Source of the DNA: Latescibacteria bacterium UBA6620
Lineage (GTDB): Bacteria; Latescibacterota; UBA2968
Assembly (NCBI GenBank): GCA_002433075.1
Contig: DJHM01000003.1
Location: 31,043 to 74,478, forward strand
Length of the DNA stretch: 43,436 nucleotides
Reading direction: 5' to 3'
A model generated the notes under the pieces. It was not told the DNA's origin, made no database searches, and was given only the letters and a program-made list of their open reading frames with translations. Of this stretch, positions 35,448-42,599 are shown piece after piece; within the stretch, counting starts at the first letter, position 1; each line of letters starts with the position of its first letter. Both the position numbers and the translations under genes were made by a program.

Positions 35448-36371
35448 CTACGTGGAAGGCTTCAACTCACCCAATGCCCGACGGCCGCGTTCGACTCTCT
35501 CGTCAGACGGCTCCACGCTCCCGTAGCCGAAAGCCGGCTGGAACCCGATCAAGTCCAGAAACTCGTCGGAGGCGCTTTCAAGCACCTCGTCCGAGACGCC
35601 CATAATAAGGTTCTCCTGCTGCCGAAACTGCCATGAGCAGAAATTGGTCGTCAGGCCGATGCAGGTTCGGTCGCTCACGTTCGCCCCGGTTGAGTGCCAC
35701 ACGCGCCCATCCAGCACGATGAAACTTCCCGCCGGGGCCACGGCCGGGATCCAGCCGGCATCCTCGTCGAGTTCGGGATCGGGCTGACGACCGAAAAGGT
35801 GGCTGCCCGGAACGACGATGGTCGCTCCATTCTGCGCCGTGAAATCGTCGACCGTCCACATCACGTTGCAAGTACACGCAGGGGCGATGGTCACCGGGTC
35901 CATTCCGGCTTCACCGAATGCGTAATGTCCGCGATGGTGGTCTCGTGTGATCGATCCTGTACGAATCAGAGATTCCTTTCGGGTGTTCGTCGGCAACGGC
36001 ATCCACCACTGGTCCGTGTGGAAGATCCGAGTGCCGCCGGGGTTGGCGATGTGACCGTTGTAGGAAGACAGCAGGTAGAGATCGCCGAGAACGTGATCGA
36101 CCAGCTCCCGCATGACGGGATGGAACAGCAGATCGCGAAACCCCTGCCCCTTGTTGATCAGGAACGCGAGGATCTGCTTCTTGTCTGGGAGAATTCGAGT
36201 ATGGTCGAGTTCAGCTTCCGCTTCCGCCTGCCCCATCAGGCGATCCCGCAGGGAACCCGCTTCGGCCTTGCTGATGGCCTGCTCGACAATACAATACCCG
36301 TGTGTGTTCAGGTGTTCCTTCGCCGCCTCGAGGTCGGTAGATTCAAAGGTGGCGACTCTCGAATTCTGCAT
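35448..36371 (-). CDS. PhyH family oxygenase
   Basis: 307 residues from ATG at 36371. HLNTHGYCIVEQAISKAEA opens the fold; the iron ligands are H118-T-D120 (RIFHTDQWW) and distal H226 (GRVWHSTGANVSDR), with NGATIVVPGSHLFG between. This is the well-known bacterial PhyH group with the F-H-T-D-x-x-W motif. The triad is complete, so an active 2-oxoglutarate oxygenase is likely. It is divergent from the tandem PhyH gene at 36596. Product unknown. Confidence 0.9.
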   Translation of the reverse strand: MQNSRVATFESTDLEAAKEHLNTHGYCIVEQAISKAEAGSLRDRLMGQAEAEAELDHTRILPDKKQILAFLINKGQGFRDLLFHPVMRELVDHVLGDLYLLSSYNGHIANPGGTRIFHTDQWWMPLPTNTRKESLIRTGSITRDHHRGHYAFGEAGMDPVTIAPACTCNVMWTVDDFTAQNGATIVVPGSHLFGRQPDPELDEDAGWIPAVAPAGSFIVLDGRVWHSTGANVSDRTCIGLTTNFCSWQFRQQENLIMGVSDEVLESASDEFLDLIGFQPAFGYGSVEPSDERVERGRRALGELKPST

Positions 36372-36426
36372 GGTAACCTCCGCGTGAATCGGGATCTACG
36401 GAATCCGCGGTCTTGAACGTTTTCTT

Positions 36427-36508
36427 GGAATCCTCGTCGACCTTGGCGGACGTGCAGAAGAAATGTCGTATTCTCTCTCTGGCAAGGGATTCTGACTACG
36501 AGGATTCC
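36427..36508. promoter_or_regulatory. 11-bp inverted repeat in the divergent PhyH spacer
   Basis: GGAATCCTCGT (36427-36437) and its exact reverse complement ACGAGGATTCC (36498-36508) lie in the 224-base region between two divergent oxygenase genes; a partial copy (GGAATCC) is near 36400. Spaced inverted arms are typical of operators for dimeric regulators, or of a long hairpin. No regulator gene is nearby. Confidence 0.4.
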
Positions 36509-36595
36509 TTTCTACATTGTGCAGGGTGGTCACTATCGTCGGAGTTAGTTGCCGCTGTCAAACCCCCTCAGTTCCTTCAAAGAGGAAGGTGAGCC

Positions 36596-38134
36596 TTGTC
36601 CTCAGACAACCCCCAGACCGAAATCACCCCGGAAGATGAATTCTGTCTCGATGTCGCCGGATATCTCGTCGTCCGTGGCGTCCTCACAGGTGAGGAAGTG
36701 GCTGCCTGCAATGAGGCGATCGATCGTGTCAGCAAGCGAGACCGGATGCTGGAGTGGGAGTCTCCCTGGTGCGACCCCTTCGTTCGCCTGAACGAGCACC
36801 CGATCCTGACGGGGTATCTCGACGAGCTCTGTTATCTCGGATACCAACTCGATCGCCCCCCGCGACTCCTCGATGAGGAAGTCGCCCCGGCCGAGCCCTT
36901 GGGCGGGGGCGGAGAGCCACGCAATTGGTCGGGCGCCTACTACTGCGGCAACGACGCCCGATTTACACTGGGTGTTCGCGCGATCTGGGCGCTCGAGGAT
37001 GTTGCGGAAGGAGATGGAGGGTTCAGCCTCGTGCCCTGCTCGCACAAGAGTTTCGTCGAGACGCCGTCCGATGTCCTCGACGGAAGGGACGATATGGGGG
37101 TGACCGTTCAGCCGGCGCTCGAGGCGGGTGACCTGGTTCTGACAGTGGCCACCTTGCTCCAGGGCATGCGTCCGTGGAAGGGGAAGGCGAAACGACTGCT
37201 CAGCACCGGCTACATCAGCCGCTTGGTCCGGCGATCGAACGAGGCTCCTGCGGACGATCCAGAGGGTCCTCCTCAATGGGTGGACGAGATGACGCCGGAG
37301 CAGCGCGTCATTCTCGGAGTTGACCGGCCGAACCCGGCCCCGATCGTTTACTCTGATGGCAAGCGTACCTGGGTGGGCGGGGAGCCGGGGACCTACCATC
37401 CCACAACGATGATTCGGGACCCCGAATGTCAGATTGACGAGAAGGAATTCTACTTCTGGGACCTCAACGGCTACCTCCTCGTGCGGAACGTCATGGACGA
37501 AGCGTGGCTCGCTGCTGCGAATGAGGCGATCGACGCTTGTGCGGATCTCATCGTCAAGGGCGGCGACATCTCTCATGGCACGAAGCGACTCGCGGGTACG
37601 GCGCCGTCATCGTTGAGTGGCCTCTTCGAGCTTCCCTCGCCTCACGCCGAGCCTTTTCGCCGGATGATTGCGAATCCTGCTCTTGTAGAGCGTTTGAACT
37701 GGATGTCTGGCTCCGGGTTCGTCGTGGACGCCGCTCGAGCGATCATATATGAAAAGGGGACTGCAGGGCACGGCGTGCATAGCGGACCGTATCCTGGAAG
37801 CGCGCGAAGCATCTACGCCATGCAGAATGGCAGGACCTACTGCGAAACGATCAACGTCGCGTGGCAGCTCCGGGATGTGGGTGCGGGTGACGGAGGCTTT
37901 TTCGGGATTGCCGGATCGCACAAAACGAACCACCCCGTGCCAGAGGGCGTGCGATCGCTGGAGGATGAACGGGGTCTGCTCCGACACGTCGAAATGAAAG
38001 CGGGGGACCTGGTCATCTTTATGGGTTCGGCGCAGATCCACGGCGCTTACCCGTGGCAGAACGAAATTCCGAGACGAGCCGTCATCTTCAACTACGTGTC
38101 CCGCAATCTGGAGAAACCCCCGAAGAGGTCATAG
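36596..38134 (+). CDS. Tandem two-domain PhyH protein with degenerate iron sites
   Basis: 512 residues from TTG at 36596 (gaggaagg upstream). Two PhyH-like domains repeat: GYLVVRGVLTGEEVAACNEAI (22-42) equals GYLLVRNVMDEAWLAAANEAI (292-312), and GDGGFSLVPCSHKSF (139-153) equals GDGGFFGIAGSHKTN (431-445). In domain 1 the first ligand position is W111-S-G113 and the distal one Q189, so no iron ligand remains. In domain 2 they are H395-S-G397 and H482 (AQIHGAYPW): both histidines kept, Asp replaced by Gly. H-x-G or H-x-A sites occur in Fe(II)/2-oxoglutarate halogenases (WelO5, SyrB2), where halide takes the place of Asp, but a large uncharacterised PhyH group also seems to have H-x-G. Activity is open. 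Confidence 0.85.
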   Translation: MSSDNPQTEITPEDEFCLDVAGYLVVRGVLTGEEVAACNEAIDRVSKRDRMLEWESPWCDPFVRLNEHPILTGYLDELCYLGYQLDRPPRLLDEEVAPAEPLGGGGEPRNWSGAYYCGNDARFTLGVRAIWALEDVAEGDGGFSLVPCSHKSFVETPSDVLDGRDDMGVTVQPALEAGDLVLTVATLLQGMRPWKGKAKRLLSTGYISRLVRRSNEAPADDPEGPPQWVDEMTPEQRVILGVDRPNPAPIVYSDGKRTWVGGEPGTYHPTTMIRDPECQIDEKEFYFWDLNGYLLVRNVMDEAWLAAANEAIDACADLIVKGGDISHGTKRLAGTAPSSLSGLFELPSPHAEPFRRMIANPALVERLNWMSGSGFVVDAARAIIYEKGTAGHGVHSGPYPGSARSIYAMQNGRTYCETINVAWQLRDVGAGDGGFFGIAGSHKTNHPVPEGVRSLEDERGLLRHVEMKAGDLVIFMGSAQIHGAYPWQNEIPRRAVIFNYVSRNLEKPPKRS

Positions 38135-38168
38135 GTGGGAAGGTGGGATCGGTCCTCGGCTGAGGGAT

Positions 38169-39014
38169 TTACGGCTTCGGATGGTTCATGTAGTCAAGGA
38201 GCTCGTCCACGAATTCGACGTTGTGGTCCAGAACAGATTCGGGAAAGGCCTCCTCGCATCCTGTCTCGAACTTCAGGGGCCCCATGTTGTGGTACCAGCG
38301 AATGGCGTGGATCAGCGCAATCATGTGACGGGGTGAATCGCTGGGATTGGGCATGCCCCGATGCCACAACCGAACATCCCGAATCAGCGCACCTCCCTTT
38401 TTGACCTCACCCCGAATCGGTGGTTCTTCCTCTCGTCGTTTGGCGATCAAGGGCTCTGGAAAGCATTCACCCGATTTCTTGTTGTCGGGTTCGGAAAGCA
38501 GCAGATGTGTGCCTGGCCAGAGTTCGACCGCGCCGTTTTCGTCCGACGTATCCTCGGGCGAAATGTTGATGACGAGACTGTAAACCGGGTGGGGTCGCTC
38601 GAGCTCTGGCCAGAGCATCTGGCCATCCGGGTGCAGGGGTTGTGTTCCGCTCCCCGGACAATTGGTGTTTCCCGAATAGAAATGGTTGAACAATCCGTCA
38701 CCCAGCAGCACGTGCGTGATCTGTGAGATGAATCCGTTCGCCACCACGTCTTCGAACACGTAGGGCGCGAACGGAGGGGGCTTGTGCTGAATGTGACCCT
38801 TGATGTCAAAATTGCTGGGCACGTTCTGATAGCACTGGATCTTCCGTTCCACATCTTCGTCCATCCTGGCCTTGAGCACGTCGAGGTGGTCGGGGTCGAT
38901 AATCCCCTCCACGACCACGTAACCCTCCATCCGAACCGCCTTGACCGCTCGTGCGACATTCTCGTCGCTCATCCTGCCCGCTCGCTTTTCCTCCGTACTC
39001 ACTTCGAGATACAT
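38169..39014 (-). CDS. PhyH family oxygenase
   Basis: 281 residues from ATG at 39014; an internal ATG at 38972 (MSDENVARA) is an equally possible start since neither has a good ribosome binding site. The fold opening is RMEGYVVVEGIIDPDHLDVLKAR; iron ligands H128-P-D130 (PLHPDGQM) and H218 (RLWHRGMPNPSDSPRHM); ENGAVELWPGTHLLL between. A charged insertion at about 176-206 (NKKSGECFPEP, KRREEEPPIRGE) separates the strands. It is convergent with the tandem PhyH gene, whose stop is 35 bases away. Active site complete, substrate unknown. Confidence 0.9.
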   Translation of the reverse strand: MYLEVSTEEKRAGRMSDENVARAVKAVRMEGYVVVEGIIDPDHLDVLKARMDEDVERKIQCYQNVPSNFDIKGHIQHKPPPFAPYVFEDVVANGFISQITHVLLGDGLFNHFYSGNTNCPGSGTQPLHPDGQMLWPELERPHPVYSLVINISPEDTSDENGAVELWPGTHLLLSEPDNKKSGECFPEPLIAKRREEEPPIRGEVKKGGALIRDVRLWHRGMPNPSDSPRHMIALIHAIRWYHNMGPLKFETGCEEAFPESVLDHNVEFVDELLDYMNHPKP

Positions 39015-39074
39015 TCTTGTTTTTCCAGCATAGTCAGATCATTGTGAACGATTTCGAATCGATATCGTGTTCCC

Positions 39075-39305
39075 GAGCCGCGCCCGAGGTACCGCGCCCC
39101 CTGCTTTTATCTCGAAGCGCAAAGGTTTCCTTAACGGGGTCCCCTCGGCTACTGGTTCAACGCGCTGAGAGATCCCTCCTCGTATGCAACGCCCTTCGGG
39201 CCTCGTCCCGGAATCCTCTGCAGCTGAAGAGGGATCCCTCACGACGTCGTGGACTAAGTGACTTTCGTACCGGGGTTTACCTGTTGTCTTTCGGGATGAC
39301 CAGAG
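39075..39305. repeat. Direct repeat, copy 1 (period about 311 bp)
   Basis: Non-coding stretch in the 740-base gap between two minus-strand genes. It shares long blocks with copy 2, for example CCCTCGGCTACTGGTTC, CAACGCCCTTCGGG and GAATCCTCTGCAGCTGAAG, with scattered point differences. It includes the palindrome CACGACGTCGTG. Frames across it have several stops and the same changes in all codon positions, so it is not a gene. Likely a small mobile or structural intergenic repeat. Confidence 0.75.
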
Positions 39306-39385
39306 GTTTCTGCCGAGTTATTGCAAGGTCTCGGACAGCGATTGTCGGGCCAGCCTTCGGGAGGTTGTGACCACTGATGCGCCGG

Positions 39386-39615
39386 GCCGCGCCTCCGAGG
39401 TGTCGCGGCCCCGGCTGTCATCTCGAAGCGTAAAGGCCTCCTGGACTGGGTTCCCTCGGCTACTGGTTCGACGCGCTGAGAGGTCCCTCCTCGTGTGCAA
39501 CGCCCTTCGGGTTTCGTCCCGGAATCCTCTGCAGCTGAAGAGGGATCCCTGACGACGTCGCGGACTCAGTGACCGTCGTACAGGGTTTGCCTGATGTCGT
39601 TCGGGATGTCCAGGG
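39386..39615. repeat. Direct repeat, copy 2
   Basis: Second copy of the element at 39075. Aligning CTCGAAGCG at 39111 with CTCGAAGCG at 39422 gives the period. It ends near TTCGGGATGTCCAGGG, as copy 1 ends near TTCGGGATGACCAGAGG. The region from 39616 to the stop of the Gfo/Idh/MocA gene at 39755 shows nothing recognisable. Confidence 0.75.
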
Positions 39616-39754
39616 CCCTCCTGAAGAGCCTGGACGAAGGGTGCGTCCGCCACGGCTCCTGTCGCGGAGATGCAACGCCTGCCCTGAATAGGAGCGCAGC
39701 TCTGTATCGAAGGGAGGGACCGGTATTGGGAAAATCCACAGGGAAACCCCAAAC

Positions 39755-40861
39755 CTACCCCCCAAGCTCTCGCCGAACCCTTGCCGGCAGGTCATCACCC
39801 GGGACCTCCACGGAGATGATCCCGAGCGATCGATCTTCCAACGGCAAATCGATGCGGGTGAATCCCCGCCGATGCGATTCGCGAAGCGCCAGAGCGACCT
39901 CCAGCGCATCCCGGGAATCGGCTCCGGAACAGCGTGGCTTGCCACCATTCTCGGCCGCGTTGACGATGTCCTCGACGATCGACAGCCCCATCCCCTGAAT
40001 GTGCTTTGGATACGGAAACGGTACCCGAGCGACCTGTTCACCACCGTCACCGCTCGGTGCCATCTTCCAGAGCTCGAACTGGAACGCGTTCTCGAGGATC
40101 CGGATGCGGCCCTCAGTCCCCAGCACATCGAACTCGCGCACGGCCACGGGCCCGCACGGCGTCGACCGCAGGAAGCCACGTACCCCGTTGTCGAAGACGA
40201 GATAGCCGTTACCCTGCGGGTCATCCTCTCCGAACGCAGCTTCATCCGATTCCATCTCGCCGAATACCCAGTCCACATTGCCGTCAGCCGCGAGGAAGCG
40301 CATCGTGTCGATGCAGTGACTGCCGTTGTGCGACAGGTGACAGAGGTAATAGGCCGTTACCTGAGTCACCTCGCCGATCTCGCCCGCATCGATCAGCTCT
40401 CGCGCGGAGGCATAGTGAGGGTTCCATCGACGTGAGCAGTTCACGGCCAGGGTGACGTTGTTCTCCTCGCAGACGGCGACCATACGGTCCGCCTCCTCCA
40501 GCGACCTTGCGATCGGTTTTTCCGCCCAGATCGCCCTGGCGCCTGAGCGTGCGATGTCCTCCACGATTTGAGCCCGCACTCTGGAGCTTGTGCAGACACT
40601 GACGATGTCCGGCTTTTCCTTGTCGAGCATCTCGCGGTGGTCGGCGTAGACGTGGCCATCCAATCTCCAACGCTCGTCGTAGATGGATCGCTGTCCCTCG
40701 TGCGGGTCTGCGCCCGCGACCAGTACCGTCTGGGGCGCCGTTACGTAGGACGGCGTGTGGCAGTAGGGGAGGTAGATGACGCCGCCCGTGGTCCGCTCGT
40801 CATCGAAAGTGCTGCCCATGCGCCCCAGCCCGATCACAGCCGCGCGATAAGTCGCTGACAT
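39755..40861 (-). CDS. Gfo/Idh/MocA family oxidoreductase
   Basis: 368 residues from ATG at 40861, chosen for the aggag just upstream; a frame from 40909 adds 16 unlikely residues. N-terminal Rossmann motif AAVIGLGRMGSTFDD (GxGxxG present), VAGADPHEGQR, the EKP motif in AIWAEKPIARSLEEADRM (catalytic Lys), and NCSRRWNPHYASARELID; the C-terminal domain has HLSHNGSHCIDTMRFL with the active-site His/Asp pair. Such enzymes oxidise sugars or sugar derivatives with NAD(P). It is divergent from the second sialidase-like gene, across 328 bases. Ends at TAG. Confidence 0.9.
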   Translation of the reverse strand: MSATYRAAVIGLGRMGSTFDDERTTGGVIYLPYCHTPSYVTAPQTVLVAGADPHEGQRSIYDERWRLDGHVYADHREMLDKEKPDIVSVCTSSRVRAQIVEDIARSGARAIWAEKPIARSLEEADRMVAVCEENNVTLAVNCSRRWNPHYASARELIDAGEIGEVTQVTAYYLCHLSHNGSHCIDTMRFLAADGNVDWVFGEMESDEAAFGEDDPQGNGYLVFDNGVRGFLRSTPCGPVAVREFDVLGTEGRIRILENAFQFELWKMAPSGDGGEQVARVPFPYPKHIQGMGLSIVEDIVNAAENGGKPRCSGADSRDALEVALALRESHRRGFTRIDLPLEDRSLGIISVEVPGDDLPARVRRELGG

Positions 40862-41189
40862 AATTTCTCCTGGATAGTAGCTGTTCGGCCGTCCTGGCAC
40901 CCGGCACATCGACCATTTGGGTTCGATTGCCTATCACGGTTTCACGGTCAGAATAAACGAAGTTCTCAGGTCGCCGGGCAAGCGATCTACGTATCCAGAC
41001 CGGCCGAGGATCAGTCGCCATCGGGAGCAATCCGTCTGTGAACGCGCACCGGAATAGCTGTGCTTGTTCGAGCGCCGGGAGGGCCACATCTTGGTTCAGG
41101 TCTCTCACAACATTCAAAGTACGCCCGCCGCAGGCTCCGTCCACCGCCGACCGAGCCGTTGCGCGGAGCGCAACGGCACAAGGTAACCC
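40862..41189. other. Divergent intergenic region
   Basis: 328 bases between the oxidoreductase and the second sialidase-like gene. A minus-strand open frame covers most of it but has no homology-like pattern or start signal, so it is not taken as a gene. Promoters for both genes must lie here; no clear -35/-10 pair was found. The only structured element is the hairpin at 41155-41177. Confidence 0.5.
41155..41177 (+). promoter_or_regulatory. Perfect 10-bp hairpin just before the sialidase-like start
   Basis: GCCGTTGCGC, a three-base loop (gga), then GCGCAACGGC. It ends two bases before the aagg ribosome binding site and 13 bases before ATG 41190. It may limit ribosome access, stabilise the mRNA or be an operator; no T run follows. 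Confidence 0.4.
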
Positions 41190-42284
41190 ATGCCAACACT
41201 CGAAGTAGTCGATCACATCTCCATCTACCGCAATCCTCACCCCAACCTGACCAGCGAATACGTGGCGTTTCCAGCGATTCGGGCGCTACCCGACGATGCG
41301 CTGTTGTGCATGTGTCGACACGGGACGGCACGAGAGAGCGTCGACGGGGTGGTGGTCGTTCACCGATCCACGGACGGCGGGTTGACGTGGGAGCGGGTTG
41401 GCGATCTGCCGAAACCGCCTGGCGTATCAGAGGGTGCGTGCCTCCCGGGGGGATTCGGTATTACGGCCGAAGGTGAGACCCTCGCTTGCTTTAACTATCC
41501 ATGGACGGAGGGTGCCGGACAGCTGGTCGCCCGTTCGCAGGACGGGGGTCGCTCGTGGTCTGAGCTCGACCGCATCAATAGCGCCCCGTTCGAGCGTCTG
41601 GGTCCAGGCGGCAATCTTGTGACGCGGTCGGACGGTACGATGATCGCAGCAGGGGAGTGGGGCGAGGAAGGCGACAATCCGGATTGGGCTGCGACGATGA
41701 CCCGGTCGACGGACGGTGGCCGGACCTGGGAACCGTGGCGGTGCATTCAAGGTCCAGGCACAGACGGGCTGTATTACTTCGACTTGCGCATCACGCAGCT
41801 GATCGATGGCACGCTGGTGGCCGCCTACTGGACCCACGACATGAAGAAGGATGTGGGTGTAAACGTCCACACGGCCCGGTCTACGGACGGCGGGGAGACG
41901 TGGAGCGAACCCACCGACGCCGGTTTCTGGGGGCAGGTGACCGACATCCACGGCCTTCAGAGCGGTCGAGTCGTCGCGGTGACCAATCACCGCCGAGAGC
42001 CGTTGGGTGTCCGCGCCTTGCTTTCAGAAGATGGTGGCGCAAGCTTCGATGAGGAGAACGGCGTCGACCTCTGGGGCGTGGAGCCGGCGCAGGTGCGGAG
42101 TGCGCCTGTTCTGGCGAAGCCACGTGATCGGGTGGAAAACCTGCTCGACGCCTACCACTTCTTTACGTTCGGCACGCCATCGGTCACTCAGCTCTCTGAT
42201 GGCACCATCGTTGTCGCTTTCTACGTCACCGAGGAGCACGTGACCTACGTGCGGTGTTGCCGGCTGAAGGAAAAGGATTCGTAG
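41190..42284 (+). CDS. Sialidase/BNR-repeat family protein
   Basis: 364 residues from ATG at 41190 (aaggtaa upstream). Five Asp boxes mark the six-bladed propeller: STDGGLTWE, SQDGGRSWS, STDGGRTWE, STDGGETWS and SEDGGASFD. EYVAFPAIRALPDDALLCMCRHG replaces the classical R-I-P start (A-I-R-A). The later catalytic Arg/Tyr set is not clear: SVTQLSDGTIVVAFYV occupies the nucleophile region but lacks the usual Tyr-Ser pair. So it may be a glycan-binding or differently acting relative and not a true sialidase. No signal peptide is visible. Confidence 0.8.
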   Translation: MPTLEVVDHISIYRNPHPNLTSEYVAFPAIRALPDDALLCMCRHGTARESVDGVVVVHRSTDGGLTWERVGDLPKPPGVSEGACLPGGFGITAEGETLACFNYPWTEGAGQLVARSQDGGRSWSELDRINSAPFERLGPGGNLVTRSDGTMIAAGEWGEEGDNPDWAATMTRSTDGGRTWEPWRCIQGPGTDGLYYFDLRITQLIDGTLVAAYWTHDMKKDVGVNVHTARSTDGGETWSEPTDAGFWGQVTDIHGLQSGRVVAVTNHRREPLGVRALLSEDGGASFDEENGVDLWGVEPAQVRSAPVLAKPRDRVENLLDAYHFFTFGTPSVTQLSDGTIVVAFYVTEEHVTYVRCCRLKEKDS

Positions 42285-42393
42285 ATCCAGTCTGTGGATC
42301 GGATTCCGTTTCGACTCGTCGTGACCTGATACATCGAGAGAATGATATAGCTCGGGAACCTGTAGAAACATCTCGCCCCTCCACAAAGTCAGG

Positions 42394-42510
42394 ATGAACT
42401 ACGACTTGAAGGTGCCCGTGCGGGACGGGGTGGAGTTCTCGACGGATATCTATCTTCCAGACGTCGATGGGTCCGTTCCCATCATCCTGCCGGTAATCCC
42501 GATCGATTAG
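42394..42510 (+). pseudogene. N-terminal remnant of a CocE/NonD-type hydrolase
   Basis: From ATG at 42394, 38 residues match the start of X-Pro dipeptidyl-peptidase/cocaine-esterase-like hydrolases: VPVRDGVEFSTDIYLPDVDG and VPIILPVIPID, ending at TAG 42508. Beyond this, no frame continues the fold, and the following 90 bases are AT-rich, unlike the rest. The catalytic residues are absent. The rest of the gap 42285-42599 holds nothing else recognisable. Confidence 0.6.
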
Positions 42511-42599
42511 TCGCCGTCACTCGCGACGAGTAACAAGGTTATTTTATTTTGCACTTTGCCTTCTGCATTTTTCACTCGGGAGTTCCCTAATTCGCGCCG

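Noticed and set aside
39075..39615. CRISPR array
   Set aside because: Only two diverged copies of about 230 bases; no short identical repeats or regular spacers, and no cas genes.
40800..41240. 146-codon minus-strand open frame upstream of the second sialidase-like gene
   Set aside because: Overlaps the starts of both flanking genes, with no ribosome binding site or recognisable fold.
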